Counted from the first letter of the stretch, positions 30,287-37,226 are shown. The stretch: DNA of 38,011 nt from DATFYM01 sp035315065 (GCA_035315065.1 DATFYM010000028.1:1-38011), one strand, 5' to 3'. Numbers and translations: made by a program. Notes: generated by a model from the letters alone, not told the origin.

Positions 30287-30535
30287 CCGATTTTGGATTT
30301 TGGATTTTGGATTTTGGATTGAAGAGAGAGGAATTTTGGAGTTTGGATTTTGGATTTTGGATTGAAGACGGGGGAATTTTGGATTTTGGATTTTGGATTT
30401 TGGATTTGAAGACGAGGAATTCTTGGATTTCGATTTAATGGACTTTGGATTGAAGAGCGGAACTTGGATTTGGGCGGTGACTCTGGATTGCAGAGGTCTT
30501 CAATCCAAAATCCAAAATCCAAAATCCAAAATTCT
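30287..30535 (+). repeat. heptamer hairpin, GGATTTT / AAAATCC
   Basis: TTTTGGATTTTGGATTTTGG blocks repeated three times with GAAGA breaks, then CAATCCAAAATCCAAAATCC. Starts four bases after the upstream stop. Confidence 0.85.
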
Positions 30536-30570
30536 TCAGGATCCAAGATCGAATCCATTTGGAGGAAGAC

Positions 30571-31065
30571 ATGGCAGGTGTTAACGGGTTGGCCCTCGGA
30601 TTTCGCTCCGACGCCAACATTCGAGTAAATAAGTTCAGCGTGATGGTGAAGTCCTCGGTGAACACTTCAACGCAGAAGGCTCACTATGCAGCGGTTCCAA
30701 GTGCCCAAAACGCTTCCGGAATTCTGGGGGTGCTGACCGAGCACTTCGTCGAGCCTAATTACTTCGTGTCGCAGGGTACCAACCCGACCACCGTGACCGG
30801 GACCGCGCCTCAGCTCTACAACCTGACCAACCGCGGGATGACTCTTCAGGTGAATGGGGTGGCTCGTTGCATCTGCGGCGCGGCGCCCATCAATCAGGGC
30901 GATGTGCTGGTGGTTGCCGACAACTACGGCCGGGTCCAGAGCCTTGCCACTTCCGGAATTGCGTCGGGATCGGCCTTTTATGCGGTTGGTATTGCCTTGC
31001 ACGGTGTCACCAACGTCAACGACATCGTGCAGGTGAACCTCGGGTTTAGCGAGGGCAAAATGTAA
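30571..31065 (+). CDS. Head decoration-like protein
   Basis: 164 residues, Gly/Ala/Val/Thr-rich and beta-strand-like, no long helices: MAGVNGLALGFRSDANIRVN, then VNGVARCICGAAPINQGDVL and VADNYGRVQS. Small beta-rich proteins of this kind (DUF2190-like) lie between protease and major capsid genes in many Mu-like and other phages and decorate or stabilise the capsid. GGAGGA five bases before ATG 30571 selects this start over the TTG at 30559. Confidence 0.6.
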   Translation: MAGVNGLALGFRSDANIRVNKFSVMVKSSVNTSTQKAHYAAVPSAQNASGILGVLTEHFVEPNYFVSQGTNPTTVTGTAPQLYNLTNRGMTLQVNGVARCICGAAPINQGDVLVVADNYGRVQSLATSGIASGSAFYAVGIALHGVTNVNDIVQVNLGFSEGKM

Positions 31066-31388
31066 CGCGGGGATAGCTGTCAGCCTTCAGCGATCAGCCC
31101 TCAGCAAAGAGGCCGTCAGCTTTCAGCTCGCAGCAAGAAAGGGAACGCCTTTCTTTGCTGATGGCTGAAAGCTCTTCTTGCTGAAAGCTGAGAGCTGATG
31201 GCTGATGGCTCTTCCGTAGCGCCCAAGGCTTGCGGCGGCTGGCAGGGGCGTGAGGGCTTGAGTTCCTCGACCGCGCGCGAGGACCGCCGAGAAAGCTGTC
31301 AGCTCTCAGCTTTCAGCTCTCAGCAAAAAGGGAACGCTCTTTCTTGCTGATGGCTGATAGCTGATGGCTGAAAGCTCTTGAGGAAAAG
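31066..31388 (+). repeat. spacer of CTTTCAG / CTGAAAG heptamer hairpins
   Basis: Two successive hairpins: CAGCTTTCAGCTCGCAGCAA with GCTGATGGCTGAAAGCTC, and CAGCTCTCAGCTTTCAGCTC with GCTGATAGCTGATGGCTGAA. No gene. A related word (CTATCAG) fills the gap at 32352. Confidence 0.85.
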
Positions 31389-32321
31389 ATGGCAGATATC
31401 AGCCTGCAATATCTCGACCAGCCGCTCAACAACGTGAGCGTCGGTTATAAGAACGACGACTATTACGCCGAGCGGTTGTTCCCGCCGGTGCCGGTACAAA
31501 AGCAATCCGGACGCTACTGGGTGTTCGGTAGAGAACGCTTCCGGCCATACGAGACCATACGGCACGCGGGAGCGGAGGCGCGGGAGATCGCTCCCTGGTC
31601 GCTCTCCAACAATACTTACTTCTGTGACGATCACAGTCTTAAGGACAAGATCTCGGATGAAGAGGTCGCGAACGCATCCGGAACCGATCTCGATATCACC
31701 ACCACCGAGAATCTGACCGATGCGCTGCTGCTGGACTTGGAGATCCGCGTCGCCACTCTCGTGTTTGGTGGCGCGGTGCCGAGCATGACGCTTTCCGGTA
31801 CCAGCCAATGGTCGGACTACATCAACTCTGATCCGGTCTCGGCCGTAGAGGCGCAGAAGACGACTATCAAGAAGGCGGTCGGAAAAACGCCCAACACTCT
31901 GGCCGTCAGTTACCCGGTGTTTGCGACCCTCCGTCAGCACCCGCGCATTATCGATCGTTTTAAGTACACGCAGGTGGGCGTGCTCGACGAAGACTGCCTC
32001 AAGACTGCGTTTGGGGTGGACAACTTCTGGGTGATGGGAGCGGAATTCGACACCGCTACCGAGGGCCAAGCGCCCGCCCTCGACTTCGTATGGGGCAAGA
32101 CTGCGTTGCTGGCTTACGTGGTGCCGGAGCCCCGTCGCCGGGAAGTGACGCTCGGCTACACGTTTCGGTGGTTATTCGGGGCGCCTGAACTTGGTGGCAC
32201 CCTCACGAAACGGTACCGCGTCGAAGCGAAGTCTGCCGATGTGGTCGAAGTGCATCGGTACGACGACATTGAGGCCGTCGCGCCACAGGCGGGCTTGGTC
32301 TTCCTGTGCGCCACGAACTGA
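31389..32321 (+). CDS. Major capsid protein
   Basis: 310 residues. N-terminal arm LQYLDQPLNNVSVGYKNDDY with YAERLFPPVPVQKQSGRYWV, then TENLTDALLLDLEIRVATLV, a P-loop-like hinge, the KTPNTLAVSYPVFATLRQHP segment, and DFVWGKTALLAYVVPEPRRR near the end. Length, position after the protease and decoration genes, and this pattern fit the HK97-fold coat proteins of Mu-like siphophages. GAGGAAAAG before the ATG is a good start site. It is the main structural protein of the head, probably matured by the protease at 28444. Confidence 0.75.
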   Translation: MADISLQYLDQPLNNVSVGYKNDDYYAERLFPPVPVQKQSGRYWVFGRERFRPYETIRHAGAEAREIAPWSLSNNTYFCDDHSLKDKISDEEVANASGTDLDITTTENLTDALLLDLEIRVATLVFGGAVPSMTLSGTSQWSDYINSDPVSAVEAQKTTIKKAVGKTPNTLAVSYPVFATLRQHPRIIDRFKYTQVGVLDEDCLKTAFGVDNFWVMGAEFDTATEGQAPALDFVWGKTALLAYVVPEPRRREVTLGYTFRWLFGAPELGGTLTKRYRVEAKSADVVEVHRYDDIEAVAPQAGLVFLCATN

Positions 32322-32351
32322 GGACAATGGTCAGCGACTCCGCCGGAGAAG

Positions 32352-32478
32352 GAGAGCCGTCAGCCATCAGCTATCAGCTATCAGCTATCAGCTATCAGCA
32401 AGACAACCGGACTTCTTGCTGAGAGATGACGACTGAAAGCTGCTTCTGCTGATAGCTGATGGCTGATAGCTGATGGCT
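32352..32478 (+). repeat. heptamer hairpin, CTATCAG / CTGATAG
   Basis: CAGCTATCAGCTATCAGCTA and further units, a short loop, then CTGATAGCTGATGGCTGATA. Sits between the capsid stop and the next start. Confidence 0.85.
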
Positions 32479-32531
32479 CTTGCCCAGGGCGAGCTGCTGG
32501 CCGAACCATAGATTGAAAGGAGACGAATCCA

Positions 32532-32813
32532 ATGGCAATGTACAAAGTAGTTAGACCGATCGAACACAACAACAAGCTGTATCTTCCCGCCGGCGAAGCA
32601 ATCATCGGAAAGGCCAAGAGCGCGTCGCATGGTGGTGACATCGCGGTGGATAGGTCCGGCACCATCGAGCTCACCCCCCAAGAAGCGGCGCATTTTACGA
32701 ACGGGCAGCTCGTGCCTCTGGCGAAGGAAGGCTCGCACTCCGCCCCGGCGGGGACCAGTAACGCAAACGAGGCCGACGATCCAGGCTTTATGCCAACCCC
32801 GATCAAGCAGTAG
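32532..32813 (+). CDS. Small phage head protein of unknown function
   Basis: 93 residues: MAMYKVVRPIEHNNKLYLPA with GEAIIGKA, then IELTPQEAAHFTNGQLVPLA. The pattern of short beta strands and the position between capsid and connector genes resemble small head-joining or capsid-accessory proteins, but no family can be named. AAGGAG precedes the ATG at 32532 (ATG 32538 is in frame). The TAG stop is inside a GCAGTAG repeat unit. Confidence 0.6.
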   Translation: MAMYKVVRPIEHNNKLYLPAGEAIIGKAKSASHGGDIAVDRSGTIELTPQEAAHFTNGQLVPLAKEGSHSAPAGTSNANEADDPGFMPTPIKQ

Positions 32814-32852
32814 GCAGTCGGCAGAAGGCAGAAAGCAGAAGGCAGAAGGCAG
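32810..32852 (+). repeat. heptamer array, GGCAGTA/GGCAGAA word
   Basis: CAAGCAGTAGGCAGTCGGCA supplies the stop codon of the upstream gene and continues with GGCAGAA units. Confidence 0.85.
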
Positions 32853-32854
32853 AA

Positions 32855-33050
32855 CGGGGTTCGCAGAGGAAGACCCTGATGGGGGATTCAGTGATGAAAC
32901 AAGGGGGACTCAGGGTAAGAAAGGACGGAGTTTGGGATTCGCGGAGGAAGCTCCCGGTGGTCGTCTTTCTGCGAACCCCGAATCCCGAACCCCGAATCCC
33001 AGTTTTTCTGCGAACCCCGAAACCCGAATCTCGAATCCCGGTTCTTTGAG
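32855..33050 (+). repeat. GGGATTC module, copy 2 (between genes)
   Basis: The core 32860-32980 repeats 29344-29466 almost base for base; it is followed by CCCGAATCCCGAACCCCGAA and CCCGAAACCCGAATCTCGAA units. Confidence 0.85.
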
Positions 33051-33058
33051 GTGAAAGC

Positions 33059-33331
33059 ATGGCTATTACGATGACGCCGAGTTACCAGTTCGTTGAGGAG
33101 ACGTGGGTAGGCACCACCCTTCGCAACGCCAAACTCGCCGTGACCAATCTTCCGGCGAACTCGCTGCAAGTGGTCGCACACGGTTTGCCGAGCGCCCCGA
33201 TCATCGTCGGTTTGGAGCCCAAGTCCAACTCGACGTTCTGGGAGTACCAGCCGGCGGATGCGACGAATATCTACGTGGGCATCGGCGCCGCGAGCGGCAC
33301 GCACGCCGTCGATATCTATGTCACTTATTGA
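33059..33331 (+). CDS. Small beta-rich phage protein
   Basis: 90 residues: MAITMTPSYQFVEETWVGTT, LAVTNLPANSLQVVAHGLPS, then IYVGIGAASGTHAVDIYVTY. Alternating hydrophobic strands with no helix suggest a beta-sandwich, perhaps a head fibre or head-completion protein. GAGGTGA precedes the ATG. Placed between two head genes. No homologue recognised. Confidence 0.6.
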   Translation: MAITMTPSYQFVEETWVGTTLRNAKLAVTNLPANSLQVVAHGLPSAPIIVGLEPKSNSTFWEYQPADATNIYVGIGAASGTHAVDIYVTY

Positions 33332-33352
33332 GAGAAGACGAGAGCCAAGAGA

Positions 33353-33465
33353 GTAAGGGTAAAGGGTAAGGGGTAAAGGGTAAAGGGCGAAGCGCAAAGG
33401 ATAAGGATAAAGGGGCGGAAGTGGGAAGCCTTCCTTTACCCTTTACCCTTTATCCCTTCACCCTC
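33353..33465 (+). repeat. heptamer hairpin, GGGTAAA / TTTACCC
   Basis: GGGTAAAGGGTAAGGGGTAA and more, then CTTTACCCTTTACCCTTTAT and CCCTTCACCC. Same word as 17577, 34711, 35554 and 37046. Confidence 0.85.
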
Positions 33466-33486
33466 CTTACTCCCGGCTACGACGCT

Positions 33487-34014
33487 ATGGGATACACAAC
33501 GGTCAGCCAAGTGGCAGGAATGTTCCCGACGTTCGTGCGTGGCAACGCACAACAGAAACCGTCGGACACGCTCATCCAGCAATACATCGACGACGTTGCG
33601 GGTGAGATCGACGCGGTCCTGACGCGGCGCGGATTTGTGGCCACCGGCCTCAGCAACATCCAGATCCAGGCGCTGCTCTCGGCCGGCGCGCTCAACATCT
33701 GCGAGATGATCAACCGATACGGTGCCGCCCGTCAGTTGGGGGAAACCTTGGCGACGTTTGGGGTGGCAACCGCCCGGCAACAGGCCCAGAGCTTCGGGGC
33801 CAACTACGAACGCCTCAAAAACAGTCTTGATGCCCGAGATGAGCGTGGCGAGCCGCTCGCGAGCGGGTCTTATGACAAGTATTTTGACCCGCTGGCGCGC
33901 ACCGAGAGCGCCGAGCCGGCCCTGGAAGCGATTGCGGGTGGGGACATGGACAGGTCCCAGACGCCGGCCGAAATGGGCAGTTCGCAGGTGTTTGGGAAGT
34001 TCGAAGAATACTGA
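33487..34014 (+). CDS. Head-tail connector protein (DUF1320/Mu gp36-like)
   Basis: 175 residues: MGYTTVSQVAGMFPTFVRGN, then TLIQQYIDDVAGEIDAVLTR with RGF, and ICEMINRYGAARQLGETLA. A helical N-terminal domain with repeated IDDVAGEIDAVL-type helices is typical of adaptor proteins that bind under the portal. ATG 33487 has no obvious Shine-Dalgarno, but upstream codons come from the repeat hairpin, so an earlier start is unlikely. The stop is the TGA of TACTGAATAGTGAATGG, the first unit of the next array. Confidence 0.65.
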   Translation: MGYTTVSQVAGMFPTFVRGNAQQKPSDTLIQQYIDDVAGEIDAVLTRRGFVATGLSNIQIQALLSAGALNICEMINRYGAARQLGETLATFGVATARQQAQSFGANYERLKNSLDARDERGEPLASGSYDKYFDPLARTESAEPALEAIAGGDMDRSQTPAEMGSSQVFGKFEEY

Positions 34015-34142
34015 ATAGTGAATGGTGAATAGTGAATGGTGAATTGTGAAGACCGAAGGGGGCGATAGTGAATGGTGATCTGTGAAGGCTGACGAGCGTC
34101 TTCAATTCACCATTCACCGTTCACCATTCACTATTCACTATT
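34015..34142 (+). repeat. heptamer hairpin, GTGAATA / TATTCAC
   Basis: AATAGTGAATGGTGAATAGT and more, then TTCACCATTCACCGTTCACC and ATTCACTATTCACTATT. Same word pair as 23656-23734. Confidence 0.85.
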
Positions 34143-34170
34143 TCTTGAAGGAACTCTGAATTGAAGCTCT

Positions 34171-34707
34171 ATGTCGTATCAACCGATGTACCCGAACTCG
34201 TTGTTTGCGAAGCCGCTGCTGAACCAGCTTATCGCCATCATCCAGCGCGACCAGCAGGCGGCGCTTCAGATTGTCAATACGTCTCTGGGCCCGATCAACG
34301 AGTTTCACAAGGGACCGGGTGCACGGACAGCGTTTCCCTGGTTAACGCTGGCCGCGGACTCCGTGATTTTCAATCGCCAGGCCGGCGGCTCACGAGGCTC
34401 GCAAGCGCGGGTGACGCTTACGCTCGAAGTGGGGCAATTCGACCAGGAGATGGCCCAAGACAATGCGCAAGACTACGCGCGAACGCTCGACATGGTGGTG
34501 ACCTCGGCCTCGCTCTCCGATTTCGTCACGCCGCTGCCCATCGCCCACGAGACGGTTCCCGCCGGGGTCACGACGCCGTCCGCCCTGGGGGCCGTGCAGG
34601 ATGTTTTCGTGGAGGCGCACCACTACGGCCTGGTGACGCTGCCGGGAATTGATGTTCCGGTTCTGCGCGTCACGGTAACCGTGTTGTTCGATTTGGAAGA
34701 GGACTAG
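34171..34707 (+). CDS. Tail completion / tail terminator-like protein
   Basis: 178 residues: YPNSLFAKPLLNQLIAIIQR at the start, FPWLTLAADSVIFNRQAGGS, RVTLTLEVGQFDQEM, and a final DVPVLRVTVTVLFDLEED. An N-terminal helix, then a mixed alpha/beta body ending in a beta strand with acidic tail, is the layout of tail terminator or neck proteins, and the location just before the tail tube supports it. No sequence signature decides. GAAGGAAC lies upstream of the ATG. Confidence 0.5.
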   Translation: MSYQPMYPNSLFAKPLLNQLIAIIQRDQQAALQIVNTSLGPINEFHKGPGARTAFPWLTLAADSVIFNRQAGGSRGSQARVTLTLEVGQFDQEMAQDNAQDYARTLDMVVTSASLSDFVTPLPIAHETVPAGVTTPSALGAVQDVFVEAHHYGLVTLPGIDVPVLRVTVTVLFDLEED

Positions 34708-34710
34708 AAA

Positions 34711-34740
34711 AGGGTGAAGGGTGAAGGGTAAAGGGTAAAA
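34711..34740 (+). repeat. heptamer array, GGGTGAA/GGGTAAA word
   Basis: AAAGGGTGAAGGGTGAAGGG follows the stop codon; the complementary arm (TTTACCCTTTACCCTTTATC) is at 34945-34976, beyond the MITE-like element. Confidence 0.8.
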
Positions 34741-34772
34741 GAGGAGCGCTGGCCACTTATGCAAAGCGTTGT

Positions 34773-34888
34773 AAGTAAGTTTGCATGTCATTCTGAGCGT
34801 AGCGAAGAATCTCTCTTGTTCTTTGGACCTGCCTGCGAGCCCGAAGAGAGATTCTTCGCTACGCTCAGAATGACATGTAAACTTACTT
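34773..34888. mobile_element. MITE-like inverted repeat, CATTCTGAGCG family, copy 2
   Basis: Arms of about 45 bp: AAGTAAGTTTGCATGTCATT and onward, against ATGACATGTAAACTTACTT. It lies between the two arms of a GGGTAAA hairpin, as though inserted into the array. Confidence 0.85.
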
Positions 34889-35020
34889 TCAGCGCCATGT
34901 ATAGGAAAGGGTGGCTAAGAAAAATAGCGGCCGCCCTTCTCTTCCTTTACCCTTTACCCTTTATCCTTTACCCTTCGCTAGCCACTAACTGCTGGAAGTT
35001 CTGAGAAGTGGAGGCCGATT

Positions 35021-35512
35021 TTGACAGTCGCCGAGATATTCAGGCAAGCAAATCTTACGCCCCACGGCCCAGTGTCGTGGGGGACTCCCATCCTTGAGTC
35101 CAGCGAAGGTGGTGTTTACGTGGTGGCTCGCGTCGGGGACCCTACAATCAACTGCGAAGCGTGTGACCTGCCGTTCGAAGATCCGCTCCCTCGCAACCTT
35201 ATCCTCAATCTTGACCGCGAACGGCGGCGATGGCTTCCGGAGGAACCCGTCCTCTACATTGGGCGAACTACTCAACGGTTGCGCCAGCGTATTCACCAGT
35301 TCGATGTTCACCAGGTTGGGCAGAGGAGTCCTCATTCCGGCGGCCAGGTGGTGAAGCTGTTGCGGTGTGACCGGTGGGTTTACTGGTCTCCCACCACTCA
35401 GCCCAGGGAGCGCGCAAGGGCGATGCTTTCCGCCTTCGAAAAGCAAGTGGGTCAACTGCCGTTCGCAGTTGGAGGATATGGGAAGAAGAAGCGGATTTGG
35501 TGCATAGACTGA
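35021..35512 (+). CDS. GIY-YIG-like nuclease domain protein
   Basis: 163 residues from TTG 35021 with GGAGG nine bases upstream. GGVYVVARVGD supplies the first motif, PVLYIGRTTQRLRQRIHQF the YIG motif and the conserved Arg helix, then HSGGQVVKLLRCDRWVYWSP and ERARAMLSAFEKQVG with the expected Glu. The GVY-to-YIG spacing (about 40 residues) is longer than in classic homing enzymes, and the C-terminal FANR-like motif is replaced by LPFAVGG. A nuclease between tail genes suggests a homing or moron gene; an active cut site cannot be inferred. Confidence 0.6.
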   Translation: MTVAEIFRQANLTPHGPVSWGTPILESSEGGVYVVARVGDPTINCEACDLPFEDPLPRNLILNLDRERRRWLPEEPVLYIGRTTQRLRQRIHQFDVHQVGQRSPHSGGQVVKLLRCDRWVYWSPTTQPRERARAMLSAFEKQVGQLPFAVGGYGKKKRIWCID

Positions 35513-35553
35513 TCCACTGAAGGACAGTGGCCTAGGGGCTGGTGGGTGGTGCC

Positions 35554-35712
35554 GAGAAAGGGTAAAGGGTAAGAGAAGAGCGCTGGCCACTAAGGAAAAA
35601 GGGTGGCTAAGAAAGGAGCGGGCTGGTAAAGGGTAAAGGTTGAAGGGTAAAGGGTAAAAGAAGAGCGTCCCTTCTCTTTCTTTACCCCTTACCCTTTACC
35701 CTTTACCCTTCA
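35554..35712 (+). repeat. heptamer hairpin, GGGTAAA / TTTACCC, flanking CTGGCCACTA
   Basis: GGGTAAAGGGTAAGAG, then CTGGCCACTAAGG, a second GGGTAAAGG block at 35630, then TTTACCCCTTACCCTTTACC and CTAGCCACT. The gap before 35021 has a similar composite layout. Confidence 0.8.
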
Positions 35713-35732
35713 CTAGCCACTGCTTTAAAAAG

Positions 35733-36344
35733 ATGCCAAGTTTCACGATCACTCTTCCGGACATTCACCAGGGGCCGGGATTCCTCTGGTACAACGTGCA
35801 GACTCCCACTGCGGGCGCGCGACTCCTGGTGGATGCCAACGGCAACCCGATCGGGGGCTCGCCGGTTCCCATGGGCGCGTCGGAGGGTGCGGCGACGTTC
35901 CATTTGGAAGCGAAGATCGAGGAGATTTCGATCGATCAGGAGACCGCCCCGGTGGACGCGGTAATGACGGCCGAAAGCGCCTATCTGGAAGTGACGTTGA
36001 AAGAGTCCTCGCTGGCCAAGATCGGGTACACACTGGCCCACGACACTTACTCCAGCGGCACCGACACCGGGCTGCCGGCGGGCGCGCAGAACTACGAGCA
36101 AATCACCGTGGGCGGGCTCGTCGCGGTTCCCCGTTGCGCGGTTGCGCTCGTCTCCCCGCGGCGCGGTTTCTCCAGTCCGGGCAAGTTCATGGTGGCGTGC
36201 CTCTACAACGCGTACCCGCACGACCCCTTTCAGGTGGGTTTCACACGCACGAAGGAAGCCACCTACAAGGTCCGCTTTGAGGGGTTGGCGGTCCTTTCGC
36301 GCGCCCAGGGCGATCGGGTGGCGCAGTTCTATCGGCAAACTTAA
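35733..36344 (+). CDS. Major tail tube protein candidate
   Basis: 203 residues, beta-rich: MPSFTITLPDIHQGPGFLWY, FHLEAKIEEISIDQETAPVD, TAESAYLEVTLKESSLAKIG, then VGGLVAVPRCAVALVSPRRG and VRFEGLAVLSRAQGDRVAQF. The core resembles tube proteins of siphophages, which start with a membrane-free beta-strand and contain a DQ-TxP-type segment contacting the neighbour subunit. No sheath gene precedes it, which argues for a non-contractile tail. The ribosome-binding site is weak (AAAAAG). The next gene is the tail assembly chaperone, as expected. Confidence 0.6.
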   Translation: MPSFTITLPDIHQGPGFLWYNVQTPTAGARLLVDANGNPIGGSPVPMGASEGAATFHLEAKIEEISIDQETAPVDAVMTAESAYLEVTLKESSLAKIGYTLAHDTYSSGTDTGLPAGAQNYEQITVGGLVAVPRCAVALVSPRRGFSSPGKFMVACLYNAYPHDPFQVGFTRTKEATYKVRFEGLAVLSRAQGDRVAQFYRQT

Positions 36345-36351
36345 GGACGAA

Positions 36352-36480
36352 TCCACAGATTACGCAGATTACACAGAGGTAGGAAGAAGATGAATGTACA
36401 GATTGCGCGCTGCACAGGCAGGAATATCGACGTTTCTTGTTTTTCCTAATCTGTTTAATCTGCGAAATCTGTGGATTCAT
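36352..36480 (+). repeat. heptamer hairpin, CAGATTA / TAATCTG
   Basis: AATCCACAGATTACGCAGAT pairs with AATCTGCGAAATCTGTGGAT. Same family as the insert in the protease gene at 28993. Confidence 0.85.
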
Positions 36481-36502
36481 CTTTAGTTGAAAGGATAACC
36501 AA

Positions 36503-36985
36503 ATGGCAAAAGAGAACCACATCGCAAACGAGGAAGACTTCCGGCGTGCCGCCAAAGCCCAGGCCGGTGCGGAGCGCGTCGTCTTGCCCAAACTCGGGAA
36601 AGCGGTACTTCTGCGCCGGCCCTCGCCCATGTGGTTTGTCTTCCGTGGGCGTTTGCCGCAAAGCCTTTCCGCCAATTTGTTTTCTGCGAGTGGACAGAAT
36701 GTGGCCAGCACGGTGGAGGAGCTGAACCTGCTCGCGGACTGGATCGCGGCGTTGCTGGGAGAAGTGATGGTGCAGCCGCGGGTTTCCGCGGAACCCGGGC
36801 CGGGCGAGATTTCTCCGGAGTTGTTGGATGTTGAGGACGTCAATTTCATCATTCGGTGGGCATATGGCGAGGTCGGTCCCGATCCCAATCGCGACGACCT
36901 CGCCGCCTTTCGCGGCCAGCGAGAACCTGCTGCTGTTGGCCCAGGTGGCGGAAACCTGGTCATGCCGGCCGAGCGAGTTGGTTGA
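36503..36985 (+). CDS. Tail assembly chaperone, zero-frame product (gpG-like)
   Basis: 160 residues if no frameshift occurs. AAGGA lies before the ATG. After a polar N-terminus (EENHIANEEDFRRAAKAQAG without the first residues) come VVLPKLGKAVLLRRPSPMWF, VEELNLLADWIAALLGEVMV, and EDVNFIIRWAYGEVGPDPN, typical of the first part of two-part tail chaperones that coat the tape measure. After DDLAAF at about 36910 this frame becomes unlike protein (RGQREPAAVGPGGGN) while the +1 frame becomes good, so the long product is probably made by frameshifting. Confidence 0.7.
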   Translation: MAKENHIANEEDFRRAAKAQAGAERVVLPKLGKAVLLRRPSPMWFVFRGRLPQSLSANLFSASGQNVASTVEELNLLADWIAALLGEVMVQPRVSAEPGPGEISPELLDVEDVNFIIRWAYGEVGPDPNRDDLAAFRGQREPAAVGPGGGNLVMPAERVG

Positions 36986-37061
36986 GGCCGATGGGACCAC
37001 GGCCCTGCAACTCGACCTCGCTTGTGCGGTGGCGCTTTGGCAGAAAAAGGGTAAAGGGTGA
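36909..37061 (+). CDS. Tail assembly chaperone, frameshift extension (gpT-like)
   Basis: From TTC 36909 in the +1 frame: FAASENLLLLAQVAETWSCR, then PSELVEADGTTALQLDLACA and VALWQKK. The CRPSEL and DLACAVALW blocks are typical of the downstream part of siphovirus tail chaperones. The ATG at 36828 in this frame has no ribosome-binding site and encodes an unlikely leader, so independent translation is less probable than fusion. The junction reads GCC-TTT-C, where tRNA-Phe on TTT could slip one base onto TTC. The stop is in a GGGTAAA/GGGTGAA repeat. Confidence 0.6.
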   Translation, partial: FAASENLLLLAQVAETWSCRPSELVEADGTTALQLDLACAVALWQKKGKG

Positions 37062-37100
37062 AGGGTGAAGGTTAAAGGGTAAAGGGTGAAGGGTAAGAGG
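37046..37100 (+). repeat. heptamer array, GGGTAAA/GGGTGAA word
   Basis: AAAGGGTAAAGGGTGAAGGG and further units. It contains the stop codon of the frameshift product; no complementary arm follows. Confidence 0.85.
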
Positions 37101-37150
37101 TACAGGTGAAGAACAAGGCTGCAATTCGCAGGGGCGAGAGGCAGAAAGAA

Positions 37151-37190
37151 AAGCCGCGGAGCGGCGAAAGAGAGTAGCCCGGGGTGTGAG
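37151..37190 (+). repeat. REP-like hairpin
   Basis: GCCGCGGAGCGGC intact, second stem AGCCCGGGGTGTGAGC diverged. Preceded by a GTGAAGAACAAGG leader at 37106. Confidence 0.7.
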
Positions 37191-37226
37191 CATCCGTGAA
37201 GTAATCTCTGTTGCGGCAAGCTTGGA

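Noticed and set aside
31068..33050. Diversity-generating retroelement near the capsid genes
   Set aside because: Duplicated segments here are heptamer modules, not a template/variable pair with adenine-specific differences, and no reverse transcriptase is present.
13441..37100. CRISPR array
   Set aside because: The repeats are contiguous seven-base units without unique spacers of 25-40 bp, there are no cas genes, and the unit changes from gap to gap.
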